Positions 13,601 to 26,324 are shown, numbered from the stretch's first letter. The stretch: 64,000 nt of DNA from Chaunax sp. Z400 (GCA_037577475.1 CM075192.1:18974908-19038907), one strand, 5' to 3'. The notes: a model not told the origin generated them from the letters alone. Made by a program: numbers and translations.

Positions 13601-16600
13601 TATATGAGCCATTTGTGTTATAATTTCTAGCCATATTAGTCACCGCAACATATTGCCACAGGGATCATTTAAGTTGATCAGATCTAATCTCATCTCTTAT
13701 CTTTACTGCTGTCTCGATATAGCCACATAGGAGAGTCTGTTGTAAAGCTGTTCAGCTGATGTTTTTCTTTTCTTTTTCTTTTTTTTCTGTAAATCTTGTC
13801 GGTAAAAGTGAAAAGTTCAAATCATGCAAAAAGAGAGACCAGACCTCTTTTTAAAGAGCAACATCATTCACGTCGCTCATTAAAAACATTGTGTAGTTAC
13901 TATCTCAAATATTTCTGAAGTCTACGGGAATAAATCATGAATTCTGGCTGATGCACATTGCAAGCAAAAGTTTTGTTAAAGTAAAAAAAAAACAAACAGC
14001 TGTTCTTTCTTTGGCAAAATGTTGTTTAATATTTAAATAAGTGGTGTTGACAGATGTTGTGAGATAATGATGTGTCTCTGCTTGCGTGTTTGTTATTGCA
14101 GCGCTACAATTCTCCAGACGTTTGTGGTACCATATGAAATGCTTTAAATAAAGATTTGGAACACCCTGACACAGATCATAATCAGTATTTTATTAGATCC
14201 ATCTTAACAATGCTGTTATTGCTGGTATCACAACCTTATACTCCCATTTGTAAATGCTCAAGGACACAGGGCAGCTGCAGTTATGTGTTTGAAAGCCACA
14301 TATGTTGTCTTTTTTTTTTCTTTTTTTTAATCTTTCAGTTAGTTCAGAGTTACACTCACATCTGCACCATCAAAGAGATCCAAACCACAGCAATGCTTTT
14401 AGTGTAAAGAACTAGTCTATTATACAATGGCTGCATTTATATGCACATTTATCCAAAGTGTTTTACAATTTATCTGATGCGAGGAGGATCGAACCACAGC
14501 TGTTCAATGAAGTCACGAGAGGAGGAAGTAGGTGAAGTTGTATCCTTCGAGAATTCCATGGCTGCCTTTGTATTCTCACTACACAAACACATGGTGATGC
14601 ATGTAAACCTGCTCAGATATGTCATGTAAATTTATAAATGTAATCTTAGTCATTGTTACCCGAGAACTGAAACATCCACAATGAAAAGAATGTGCTGTTG
14701 CATTTAATACAATTTACAGCCAAAATCAACTAATTGCTGCTTAAATGTTATCCAAGAATTGTTTTTAATCTTTCAGCTACAATTCATCATCATGCACATA
14801 TGATTATTTTTAACGGAGATAAAACTGCACTTTTTTTTATTTGTGCTTCCCTCATGGACGGAGCAAATGATAGACGAGGGTCAGAGTAAACTGGTCTGTA
14901 TTTTATCTGACTACACCAATGAAAAGGCCAATTTTATGGAGCAATATGTCCGCTCTGGATACCATTATGACCTAGATGTGAAATATGGGTTGCATAAAAA
15001 GTAATAATCTGTGACACACTGCCAGATAAACATGACAAAGTGTAATCACCAGCCTGTAATTACAAACATTACAAATATATGTTTGACTTTAAAGTTAGCT
15101 TTAAATCTCTTCTCTTAGATCTCAGCCATCATCACTATCATTGAGTAAAATTGGTTGTCAGACCAAATAATTCTGAGTAGGATGTTCAAATCATTTCCCT
15201 AATTTCTTTCAGTTCTCTCTTTACTTTGAATTTTCTCTTCAAATATTTCTCCTTTACATCTCGTTCTTTTATTCTTCAGCAGGGAAGCATGCTTGTGACC
15301 AGAGGGTTTCCAGTTTGAGTCTCAAGGGGAGTTGGGTATCCTCCTCGGTGAGCAATAACAATTACACATTTCCACTAATAGAGTATGTCTTTCCTGTTCT
15401 CTTAGGAGTCCGTTAAACAGTTTGAATTGAAACTAACATGGAAATGATCAAATAACTTAGGACAGTTCGGACTCTAGAACTTCACTTTACCTCCAGCTTT
15501 AACTTTGTTTGAAAAAGGAGACAGGCGAAGATGTGTATTAGTGAAGGAGGGAAAAGCCTGGATGTCAAGATGATGGACAGGAAACGACATTCTGTTGTTG
15601 GTGGGAATGTAGCAGCATGTGGGTCTCTAGTGTGCTGTAAATGTTTTACTAGCTGGCATCAGGGTCAGGGTCAGTAGTTGTTAGACTCATTTAATTCAGG
15701 AAGTTGATTTTCTTTATTTAAACTGGGAAACTAATAAATACAGTACTATGAATTGATGTTTAATCAGCCCCAAGATGTGAAGAAATGAAATTAAAGCAAA
15801 TTTAAAATTAAAAGCAATTATAAGATGCACTGATTGTCTGAAACGATTTGTTGAGACTGTTTAGTGTTAAGGTAATTTATTTTTATTAGTTAGTTGTTTA
15901 ATTAGATTGGAGCACTATGACGTCTGTTAAGTCAAAACATAGTCCACAATAGGATCATACAGTATCAGTGTTGGAGGAAGGTTTGTTCGGAGCCTTGTAA
16001 GCATTTGGGTTTGTTTGAAATGAATCAAAGTAAATCCATTTAAGGCTAAGCTCTAGTTGGAGTCGGAAAATTAACAAAATAATAATGAATTTAATGAATC
16101 CTAACTAGAATAATTCTGATTATCTAAAATGTCAAGGTCAGGAAGGTGGGTGTTGTCCTGTTTTCTAGTGACTACTTGGTTGAAGCACAAGTTGCTCTCC
16201 TTGTTGTTTCTCCTATAAGAGCAAGAGGAACTTTGGAAAGGGCCACAGAGACTTGAAGAATGGGTGAAAAAAATTGCCCAGTAAGAGTTTAATCATACAT
16301 GTTTAAATCAAACCATGCAGACAAAGTAAGTTAGAAACAGCACAGACACATCCAACATATTTATTGCAGTGACTAGAATTAGATTTGTCTGCTCTTTGCG
16401 GCCAAAATTCCAACCAGGCACCTAACAGGTTGCCAGAATTCCTCAAAACAAGTAAATTGCACCTATACCTGTGGTTTTTGTAATCTCACATTGTAGAACT
16501 AAACAAGCCATATTCAAATATAGAATGAAAATGTTTCCACTGTGGTCCATGGCAAAGAAAATGAAGGATGAATGAATGAATGAATGAAATTTGTTTCTTT

Positions 16601-17149
16601 TGAACATGGAAAATAAAAGAATTAAAACATAAATAAGGAACAAATTATACAGCAATTACAATGTTTGAAAAGGAGTAGAAAGAAGTATATACTTATATGC
16701 CTACCCAGTCTCACTATTCCTCCATTAAATCATATAAAATGTGTATAAACAATTATCCACAATGTATTTACAGCCCAAAATATTCACCCAATGTCAGAAA
16801 ATAAGTGAAACCAACCCATTAACATAACCTTTCGTCATCCATATAAAGGCCTGATGACACCTTAGGGCTTGACCCTGGGATGTCACTGCTGCTGTTAATG
16901 AGGCTTGGTCACAAGGCTAAAAAGAAGAAAATATCCATCCTGTGGCAGCCAGTTTTCACTGATCAAAGAAAACGGAACTGTTCACGTGGCCGTGAAACAT
17001 ATGTGCTGCCTTTTATGAGGGAAGTCCTTCAAACTCCAGTGTGACTTCAGTATGTCTTCCTGTGGCTACTGAAGATTAGCATTGTTTGGTTCATTTTCAC
17101 CAGATTTGAGTTAGAGTAGTTAGGCTACTGGATTGCTTGTGTGTTAATG

Positions 17150-17152
<3 letters not shown>
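10666..17152. other. intergenic, no gene supported
   Basis: No coding exon supported. Small items only: an 11-bp perfect inverted repeat at 11601-11636, a run of G at about 13356-13366, and CT- and T-rich tracts at 12242-12268 and 14311-14328. The frames at 11748-12059 and 12749-12937 match nothing I recognise. Confidence 0.5.

Positions 17153-17192
<40 letters not shown>
17153..17192. repeat. (GT)n microsatellite
   Basis: Perfect GT tract of 40 bp. It is the sole source of the histidine/threonine run in the minus-strand frame over it. Confidence 0.95.
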
Positions 17193-17194
<2 letters not shown>

Positions 17195-17963
17195 TGGAAG
17201 TGACTGAGATGTGAAATATAAGAGGTTTGTTGACATGGTTGATAGTGTAGCATTACTGTCTTCCTGCTTCCACTGTTTGACTGTCAACAGGAATGTTTGG
17301 CAGACAGCCACAGTTACTGCTCCAACACCTGCACACACATACACACTTAGATACACACACGGGTTACTAAAAGTATACTTTTAGAACCGTCGGCTTCATG
17401 TAATTGTAACTTGAAACTGTGAAAACAATTGGTAAAGAATAATTACAGTTCATTTAAAACTTAGATCTTATTTTTTGTTGTTTTAGAAGTCATTTTTCTT
17501 GGTTTGGCAACATTACACTGCAACGATGTCATATGATTATGTACAAGACGTCAGATGGGGTAAAAGAGAAGCATCAAACCCCCAAGGAGAGGCAAACTTA
17601 TCTGGAAGAGAAAATGAAGGATGACTTAAAATGTAGTTATGTGCACGTTGATTCCCTTTGCAAAGAGGTATTATTTATATTTCAGATAAACTGACTTATT
17701 ACTGTTTTACCTTCCAATAAAGGTCTTAGAAAATCTCAATATATTCTTTCCAACTTGCTCATCTGACTGCTTGTTTCTTACCCAATTGTACTTGGTTACT
17801 TGGTATTGAAGCTAACAATGGCCACAATCATGAAAATGATGGAGTGAATAAGAAATAATCCCCAAACAGCCCTAACAAGAAGTGAGGACCGGACATCGCA
17901 TTCCTCAAATGTCTTCACCCTCAAGGTTCGGAAATTCAATTTGGACACAGAAGGACAAAATAC

Positions 17964-17965
<2 letters not shown>

Positions 17966-17994
<29 letters not shown>
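17966..17994. repeat. (AC)n microsatellite
   Basis: AC dinucleotide tract of about 29 bp. Confidence 0.9.
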
Positions 17995-17996
<2 letters not shown>

Positions 17997-20032
17997 CAGT
18001 GTATATTCCTAACAGGGTATGACTGAATTACTGACCCTGATGTTTCCGCTTTTTAAGACACAGGTCAGGATCTTCTTTGTGTCGTCTTCCCTCCTGGCTC
18101 CACAGTCTGAAGTGTTTCTGCACCGACACACAACTATTTACAAATCCAGACAATTAAAGGGGCACTCTACAAAAAAAACAAAAAAACAATGATATTAACT
18201 ATTATACATATTACACAACTTAATTGCATACATTTTTGGATTCTGCTTTGCCTCCAACAGTTGAACACCAGCAAAGCAAATAATGAAAATAATGAACAAA
18301 GCATTTGTTTTATCCGAGGCCAGTTTTTCTTTCAGTTGGGTTACGTTAGGTTATCTTGTGCTTTCACTCACTCATGGTAAGACTTGTGTTGATTCACATG
18401 GTTTCAACTTAATCGTAAAAGTAATGACCCTGACTCTAAATACTGTACGTTTATTGAATGCATTTTCTTTCTCATTGTAACATTTGTAGAGCTGATCTTT
18501 CCAAAAATATTAACTGTGCAGTGTTTACATACATGTTTACATTCTAGCATATTTCATTTATTAGTGCATCGCTACGCTGCTATAGCACCAATGTGCCACT
18601 GACTGTCCAGCGTTGGAATCGTGTGAAACAGGACATGAATTGTGCCGTCCTTGTGCACAATACACTCCTGATGATGCTCCTCCGTAGCACTAATACTGGT
18701 GAATTCATCAAGAAGGAATCCATGTTGACGCTGAAAATGATGAAATCATTGCTTGTTAACAGGGAGCATAGACTCGCTTCCTCATTAAAACAGCAGAAGC
18801 AACAAGAATAAAACAAATAATTTTCATTTATTTATGTGATGCAGTAGGGAGTCTCAGTTAATAAGGACGAGGCAGCGTGAGTCTGTACAGTCACTACACT
18901 GTTCAGGTGGAACATGGCCACACGTGACTGTGGTTGACGGTAGTCACTGAGAAATAGGCTGCTGCTATCTGAACTGACAGCATTAAGGTTCCCCAAAAAC
19001 TTCTCCTCTGCAGCCGAGTATGTTCATACTGTAGCCTGAACTGACCATATCACATCAACTCAGTTTGGATTGAATCAGAAATCTCCTGTTTAATGCGAAT
19101 GCAACACCAGAAGCACATCCTGCCCCTCACACTCGAGCAGGGAGAGCAAACTTTAAGAAGTGATAAGGTTGATTGGCAGTGATGTTGTCACTGGCGTGTG
19201 TCCCTGCTGCTGAGGATGTGAGGTCGCTCTGTGTGGTGCTCACTGCTGACAGATGTGATCTCAGTTGTTTGATAGTGGAGTACTGTGACAGCTGGGTGAA
19301 TCATAGAGACACTAAACCTTGTTTTAATGATGTTGTAAACTGGTTAAAACATAAATTTGAAGACAAAAAGTACATTTATACAAGAAGCCTACTTATGTAT
19401 GGTTAAACTGATATTTCATTTCCATTTTACTGTTAACTGTATTATCTTTAGGGTCTGTTTTAGCCCGTTTATTTTCAATGTCTCTTAATAAATAGTTATC
19501 TTTTTTTAAATTTCATATATTTCATAGTCATTTTGGCTGATATTAAGTTCAGTATTGCAAGCACTTTTATAATCGTCAAAAGAAAAAAAAACTAACCTAA
19601 GCAGTGCTAAGAACCACTGACATAATTTCTTTTTCTTTGATATTTCTTGTGTTTGAGGTGGAACATATAAAATTGTTTTTCAACAATTCTCTTTTTCATA
19701 GACGAGCATATGTCTGACATTATGTTGAGGACCTTGATAATGAGGCATCCTCTGGTAATGAGAATGACACCCTCAGGTTTGACCCTCCCGCCAGCAGATT
19801 CTGTTCTCTCTCATCCTCCAAGAGTCGACATGTCATCTTCCAAAAATGGAACGTTAATAGTCCCTTCCCCACTTGAACAGCAGGGAAGACTACGTCATTT
19901 TGTATCTCACACATACATATTCACATCCATGGCACTTACAGTATCATCTAGCAGTCACCTGACACAATACTTAAAATCACTTTCAAATAAAGATAAGAAT
20001 AGTAATAGGTAATGCATTCCTGAGTGATTACA

Positions 20033-20065
20033 TTTATGGTGATTTTCATATGGAATCACCATAAA
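20033..20065. repeat. perfect 12-bp inverted repeat
   Basis: Arms TTTATGGTGATT (20033-20044) and AATCACCATAAA (20054-20065) are exact reverse complements around a 9-base loop. It could be a decayed MITE end or a cruciform-prone site; no gene is attached to it. Confidence 0.7.
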
Positions 20066-21044
20066 ACGGGGCTGGGTTATGTTTTATTCAAAGGGGTCAG
20101 GTAGTTAACAAAGACATAAAGTATCACATAAGTGACACATAATCTTTAGTAATAATTTTAAATACAACAATTTTTTAGGTTTAAATTGCCATCATCAAAT
20201 TTACCCACAGTGGGGAAAAAATGTCCCCTTTCTCCTTCTCTTTATCTTTTGTTATTTTCATCTTTCTCCTCTTTTCTTTCTTCATCTTTGCCTCTTTTAT
20301 TATTTCCTTCCATCATTTCAGTTGCATCAAAACTGGAAATAGAAGTAAAAGTAAATTCTTCACTATGAGTATAGTGGGTATACTTCACTATGCATTATTA
20401 AAATTGTGGAAACCAGCAAAAGAAATACTGGAATTTGAAAGCATCCCAGAGAAAACGTCCCACTCCCTTCCTCCAGAGCTGTTCCCTGAAACACATTTAA
20501 TGCAAAGTGCCTGATGACACTGACTGCCCTGTAGCGCTCGCTTACCAGCTGGGAGGCATGTTTAAGGAGTGAATTTGTCATATTCAACAAGTTCCCTTAG
20601 TTTTTTTTTAGTCTAATAATACACAAACAAACTGTTAAATCCTATAATCATATAAGCAACAAGACTGTCACAAACGTACTTCAGCAAGAAAAGGCTACCC
20701 TACCTTAGAGTTACTGGGTTAGCTGATGACAGTTTGTCACTGCTGCAGCACGAAGTCTTTTCCTTGTGATTTACTGCTCACTGCTGGGTGAATGCTTTAT
20801 GGTCCTGGGTTAGCTGTTAGCTAGTCTGTTGTTAGTTGATATCCAATGTAGAACTTGTTGTGTGTTGTTGTTGTTGTGAAAGCACATTGCATCATTGTCA
20901 TTACCAACCGATTATCCAACTAGCTCCTAGTCTACAATTCAACATGTCTATTCGATTTAGTGATTGCTGTCAGGATGTTAAGAGACTTTCCACAACAAAC
21001 GCTTCCAATATAAGTTCAATCAGGAGAGACTAGTGGTTGAAGTA

Positions 21045-21540
21045 AATAAGAATGTTTATTACATCAAATGATGTGATAATTAGTATGTTTTAAAGTATTT
21101 TGTGTCAGAAAGTCTTTGGCGCCTAGACTCTTCAGGGAGATTGAGATCGAAGGGTGTCTGTCCTGACCAGCAGCAAGATATATATCCCCCTTGGCGTCCC
21201 GACACTGGCGGTGGTGGCTGATGACCTTGGTGAAGCTGATGAATGATGAAGTTGGTGAATCTTTGAAGACTGGGCAGCATGAAAGATCTAGAGGAATGGA
21301 GAGAGTCTTATTTAAAAAGACAGCAGCAACATGATAGGCTGGCAGTGAAGGTGTGTCGCTGTGCTGTTGGATAGATGTGACCGGCTGATGAGAACACAAT
21401 TGACGGCTCAGACCATAATGCAGGAAAATAAGACTGAGCATGCATGGGAGGTGTGAATAACAGAACAGCATAATAAATAGAGCCCAAGTGTGCAAAGGTT
21501 TTGTCTTCCTGACTGAACTTGGGCTGCAGCTTCATTTGTC
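21045..21540 (-). mobile_element. retroelement-like fragment, copy A
   Basis: A block shared in the same orientation with 32943-33195. Common phrases include 'ttggatagatgtgacc', 'gctgatg', 'aattga', 'aagactgag', 'gtgtgaat', 'aagtgtgcaaa' and 'tgactgaact'. Read on the minus strand, the segment ends with an AATAAA polyadenylation-type signal near 21055, which suggests a minus-strand retroelement terminal region (for example an LTR). Class is inferred. A 143-codon minus-strand frame lies inside it, but I recognise no domain in it. Confidence 0.5.
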
Positions 21541-24347
21541 TCCCTTAACTTTAATGCATGACTTGTAATGGGTTATATCCTCTATCGAAATATTAACTGA
21601 CAGTAATCTGATCCGATCATTCAATTACAGTGGCAGGAATATACTTCACTCCACCGAAACTTATTTTTCAGTGGAATCTTAATTTTCATTTTGGCACCAA
21701 TGATACATTTTCGAAATGAAAATGAGATATTTTTTATTTTAACTTGTCTTTCTTGCACACTTTCTTGCAAATCATGCAAACACAAATTCAAAGTAAAATG
21801 TCAACTGGATTAAATTATTTATTTTCTCCAAATGCAGCCATGGCTACTAAAATACCCTAATACAACACACAGTAGTGGATATCTTGCCCTTATCAGGGCT
21901 CTAGAGAGAGTTTCTTTCTGTGAGGGAATTAGCAACACACTGAAAGTACAAATAATGGTCCTCAAACACTTGAGAGAAGGAATGAAATATCCTTAAAAGG
22001 CTGTAAGAGTTTGTCTTTTTTTTTGTTTGTTTGTTTTTTTGTCTTGTTAGCTTTCCTTACTGGAACAGTTGAGTCATTGTTTTTTTATGTGAAATTCTAA
22101 CAATGTAAACTAAACTTTTAAGGGGATTTAAAAGAAAAACAAGATAATTTACCTCCTACTTGAGACGTGACCCAGTGAAATCATGGGCTCAGTTAAAGCA
22201 TGTGCAAGACTAGCAATGCAAACAGTTTTTGGAGAAACCTGGAGAAACTACTACTGTAGGTTGATGGCAGTAGGTTAAACCTCCAATGTGAGACCTTTTT
22301 GGTTTAGACAATTAACCAAATATACCCCTACCAGTCAGATATCTCTGTATTGCGATTCTGATGTGTGCGATAAAAGATTGCAACGGAGTTGTGACCCAGT
22401 TGTCGTCTATCTCATGAACTTGGGTGTTTCCCCCAGCAAAGATTTATTTGACAAGGTCACCACAGAAATGGCCTCACTTATCCCTCACATGTGTGTGTTT
22501 GTCTGTTTTCCTCTATGTTTGTTTATATGTGGCACCAGTTCAGCTCTGTCCAAAGTCACTGTTCCACACCAGTGACCGTCACATTATCACAGGCTGAAGC
22601 TGTTTCCTTCACAGATCTTTAAACTGTTCTGATGTGAGGTGACAGATATCCCTCAGGCCTCTTGCAGGGAACACTGACTTTAACACTTCACCCTTTCTCT
22701 TTGGAAATAGGTTACTCTGCTTCTTTGTCATCGAGCCCTCATGTGGATCTGTAAAAATCCTTGATGATGGTACCGTGACATCATAGGGCCCATTTTTTCT
22801 ACCCAATGTCTGCTGAGTTGAGTCATTATTGAGCTGATGCTGTGTAGTTTGTCCCCGGCCAGTGTTGACAGCCAGATTTACAAGAATATGTTTGTGTATC
22901 TTCGCGGTTGATGACCTTGCCGACCTATCTGTAGCATTTACATAGTGCATATAAAATGTGCATAAAAACCAGGCATGTGCCATGATACGAGCACACAGAT
23001 CCGGATTGATGAGTGGTAAAACATCTTCACAATAGAGCTTTTCTGCTCGGTATGCAAACGTGTGATACAGTCCTGAGAGCATGCTCAAACCTCCCTCCAC
23101 CTTCCATCCCTCATTCCAAAGTCTCAAAGGTGAATGTGATGAGCAAGCAAGTGTTGAACAGTTGCAGGTAGGGAGGATTGTGGGACAGCAGTTGTGCACA
23201 CAGAGCATAAAGGCTCCCTCGTGAGAATGGTTGTCCACACGCCACTACTGTCCTGTGCACTCATATCTGTTCTGTGCACTTCCTCTGGAGGAAGGCAGTT
23301 CACAAGCCTGAGAACATATTCAAGTAAAATATTTGAAAGCATAGGAGGACAGCTACACGCATAAATATCAAGGTGGTTCAAGATGTATAAGCAGAAGCTG
23401 AGCTCTGGGTAGAGAAATTGAGAAGTTTGGGAATGAGCTCCCCTCCTCTTCCCATCCTCCTCCCATCTCTCTCTCTCTCTATCTCTGTATTCAGGTCAGG
23501 TTTATATGAAGGCTTACATAATGCTAAGCTCACGTCCTGTACTCCCTGTTTGCAAGACATCTTTGTGCCTGTGTCTCTGTCAGAATGTTCTGTACTGTGT
23601 GTTAGAAGGTTTCTCTATGAATAGCACTCACTGTGTAAAGTTCTCCTCTCTGTGTCCCTTTTCTCTGATTTAACTTTATGGCCGTCCATCTGGACAGTTG
23701 AATTAAAGTTATTAGAAGAAAAGGGTTAAACTCTTTGTGCTGATGGTGTGTTCATCCCAGACAGTTAGAGAGGTTTATTGTGAGATAGTTTATATTCACT
23801 TTAAATAACCAAACTTTTTTTTTTCACTTAAGCAACACAAAAACAAGTTATTTTCTTTTTTTTGGCACTTGTTTCGTAGGATGTGTATTTATAAAGCATC
23901 ATAATCTAATCATTTGTCTCGGTCTGATTCTTGCAGATGCTCAGGAGTCCAAAGTCAATGGATGGCCCGTTCGCCTCCAGAGTGGTGAAGCTCTGAAAAC
24001 TCATTCCTGCGTCTCAGTGCGAGCATCCCAGAGGAGTTTTACATGTCATCAGGGCCTTTAGACATATTCACCCACATACACTGATGTCCATTCTCTCCTT
24101 TTCACACTGGACTGGGCAGACCTCTAATCTCTAAAAGATTGATGAAGCCCTGTCCAGGCAGAGGAGGCCTGGCACAGTGTTGATAAGGCTGCTTTCATTT
24201 CTCCACATATTATCCCTCACCCTTTCCTTTTTCCACCTCTTTTCCTCTGTGCTGAGGGACGCGGGACGCGGGGGCTGACTTTGGAGCGTAGAGGGGATTA
24301 TGACACATCAACCCCCCTGAGTGAGGACAGTGTTTTATACAGGAACC
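21541..24347. other. intergenic upstream of gpr4, no gene supported
   Basis: The only notable item is a 209-codon minus-strand open frame at 22609-23238, listed separately. A strong acceptor-like site (pyrimidine tract then CAG) ends at about 23937. It could precede a non-coding gpr4 leader exon or be a chance match. Nothing else can be supported. Confidence 0.45.
22609..23238 (-). other. unassigned 209-codon open reading frame
   Basis: This is the longest open frame in the window outside gpr4. It is uninterrupted from an ATG, but I recognise no domain, signal peptide or repeat in the translation. It is rich in scattered Cys and His, as chance frames often are. A frame of this length is only mildly surprising in 64 kb of DNA read six ways. 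I do not call it a gene. Confidence 0.15.
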
Positions 24348-24500
24348 ATGAGATGCCCTGGAAATTATAGTTCTGTTTTCTTCTGTCGCTCCACGTTGGA
24401 CAGCCATATGGTAGCTGAGCAGGACGCCAGGGTTGCCATGTCACTGTCAAATTGTTGGAGCTGGAACATAGTGAAACTGCAGAGGGACATTCAGAGCTGA
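24348..24500 (+). other. possible upstream ORF in the gpr4 leader
   Basis: A 50-codon frame opens at 24348 (ATG) and closes with TGA at 24498-24500, 52 bases before the gpr4 start codon. A TATA-like 'ttttatac' lies just upstream at 24333-24340. If the transcript begins near or upstream of 24340, the frame would be an upstream ORF; the transcription start is not known. Confidence 0.2.
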
Positions 24501-24552
24501 GAGCAGCTGAGCACACATCAGTCTTCACACCCGGAGTGTTTCACACAGGACA

Positions 24553-24681
24553 ATGTGCAACATCTCATTCTGTGAAGTGGACAGTAAGGTGGATCAGTTC
24601 TTCCAGCCTGCACTCTACATCATAGTCATCGTTCTAGGGCTGCCCACTAACTGCTTGGCCTTATGGGCTGCCTACATGCAG
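24553..24681 (+). CDS. gpr4: G-protein coupled receptor 4 (Gpr4), coding exon 1
   Basis: Encodes residues 1-43: a short extracellular N-terminus with an N-glycosylation sequon (N3-I-S) and a conserved Cys7, then transmembrane helix 1 ending in LGLPTNCLALWAAY, a near-exact match to GPR4. The ATG is chosen because the N-terminus lines up with mammalian GPR4 (two residues shorter) and no in-frame upstream ATG improves it. The exon ends with ...ATG CAG followed by GTGAGG at 24682, a phase-0 donor. Human GPR4 (from memory) has histidines at positions 4, 10 and 17; the equivalent residues here are Ile, Glu and Gln. Confidence 0.9.
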
Positions 24682-24828
24682 GTGAGGTGGAGACATACAT
24701 ATGCCAGTCTGGCCAGTGAAATTAAATCTGTATGAAGAATGTATTAAAGTATTAAAATTAAACGCACCTGCTGCCTATAAAGGCTCCCTATGATGTATTA
24801 TGTCAGATCATTAATGAACTGTTGTTCC

Positions 24829-25128
24829 AGAGAACTGCAACTAATGATTATGTTCATTATTAATTAATCTGCTGATTATTTCCTCCATAATTAATTGATT
24901 GTTTGGCTTGTAAAAAGTCTGAAAATATTAAGAAATGTTGTGGCTTTATTTTTGTCCAACCATTAAAAAAAATATCAAGTAATTAAAATAAGAAGCAGTA
25001 AACCTTCACATCTGAGGTGCTGGAACCATGAAATGTTTGAGGTGAAAAACAACTATCAAAAAGGTTTCCAATAATTTGTTTGTAAACTGGCTGATCGATT
25101 AATCGACTATTCATTTCAGCCGTAAATG
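24829..25128. mobile_element. hAT-like MITE fragment in gpr4 intron 1
   Basis: Starts 'agagaactgcaactaatgat' and continues with 'ttaatctgctgattattt', an A-rich middle and 'ctggaaccatgaaa'. It ends 'gatcgattaatcgactattc' then atttcagccgta. This matches the layout of a common fish element whose ends read AGAGCTGCAAC...GTTGCAGCTCT. The right end has diverged and no target duplication is left. It lies wholly within the intron, so it does not alter the receptor. Confidence 0.55.
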
Positions 25129-25782
25129 TATATCCTGTAGTAGATAAGCTTTTTTTGTATGTTTTATTAACATCTCCATTTGTAAACTAACTACTCACTA
25201 AAACTGTTATTTAATTGTAGAGAAGTAAAAAATACAATATTTCATTCTGAAATGTTGTGGAATACAAAGTGTGATGAAAATAAATTCTTCCAATAAAGTA
25301 CAAGTACCTCAAAGACTGTTTGCTTTGGCAGCAGCAGACGCAATTATTGACCTTTCATTCAAGCAAGTTCACTAACTCATCTTTTTTCCAAGCGCAAGCA
25401 TTGTTAAAAGTTTGTGTCAACATCATCATAAGAATGTTGTTCAGCTTCCATCCCAGCATCGTGGCTGTTTTTCCTAAACGTCTACATTCAGTTTGAGCCC
25501 CAGCACAGACACTCCACGACCCAGAAGAGCACAGGTGCACTGTGTCATAGGTGCATTATGGTTATTGTAGTGATTAGCAGCATTAATTGCATTGCCGTCA
25601 ACTTCATTTATGACAAAATAAAACATCTGAACTGAATCCTTGAATGAGAAATACAGAAGTTGAACACTATTAACTCTCAATCATCACACATGTAGTATTC
25701 TGTCTCCATTAACCTTAAATCTTCATCTCTCTCCCATCTCTCATTCCTCCCTATCTGTCCTCCCCTCGTCCTTCTTCTCCAG

Positions 25783-26047
25783 GTCCGCCAACGCAATGAA
25801 CTTGGTATCTACCTGATTAACCTGTCAGTGGCTGACCTCCTCTACATCACCACTCTTCCTCTATGGATTGATTACTTCCTACAGCATGATGACTGGATCC
25901 ATGGTCAGGGGAGCTGCAAGCTCTTTGGCTTCATCTTCTACACGAACATCTACGTCAGCATCGCCTTTCTCTGCTGTATATCACTGGACAGGTACCTGGC
26001 CGTGGCATATCCTCTGCGCTTTGCCAAGGTTCGACGAATCAAAACAG
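25783..26047 (+). CDS. gpr4: G-protein coupled receptor 4 (Gpr4), coding exon 2
   Basis: Encodes residues 44-131 plus the first base of codon 132, covering intracellular loop 1, TM2, extracellular loop 1, TM3 and the start of intracellular loop 2. The acceptor is a long pyrimidine tract ending CAG at 25782; the donor is GTGTGT at 26048 (phase 1). Visible class A landmarks: Asp61 (2.50) in NLSVADLL, Cys88 (disulfide partner of Cys166), and the DRY box at 112-114 followed by LAVAYPLRF. In extracellular loop 1 the human His79-His80 pair is Gln77-His78 here, while His83 is kept. Asp61 is one of the buried acidic residues implicated in proton sensing in this family. Confidence 0.93.
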
Positions 26048-26324
26048 GTGTGTAGGGTTGAAGACGGAATGAACGCAAAACAAATTGACATTAAAAATAA
26101 TTATGTTACATGTAAAGTTTAGGGTCCTTAAAATCTTAAATGTATTCTTAAAAGTAATCTTTGGATCTTCGGATACAGGTTTAGTGTTTGGTACATGGAG
26201 TCAATCACTTCAAAGTTGTCTGTTATTCTTTCCATGCAGTATATTATTATTATTATTAACACAGGTGAAAGGAATAGAAGTTACTACAGTCTAATATCTC
26301 TCTCCTCTCTTCAAATCCCTGCAG

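Larger units (their letters stand above)
17193..21039. other. intergenic, no gene supported
   Basis: Contains a CA microsatellite (17966-17994) and a 12-bp inverted repeat (20033-20065). At 18580-18816 open frames of 72 and 78 codons lie on both strands, which is typical of chance openness or a repeat remnant; neither is recognised. No gene supported. Confidence 0.5.

Noticed and set aside
21064..21495. 143-codon minus-strand frame
   Set aside because: It lies inside a repeat with a second copy at 33 kb; no protein domain is recognisable.
23938..24060. Coding exon after the CAG at about 23937
   Set aside because: Two frames are open for 19 and 41 codons, but neither resembles a known protein and no donor or partner exon is identifiable; a non-coding leader exon or chance site is as likely.
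26195..26324. Upstream extension of the open frame into gpr4 exon 3
   Set aside because: The residues before 26325 do not resemble the receptor, and a clear CAG acceptor with matching phase sits at 26324.
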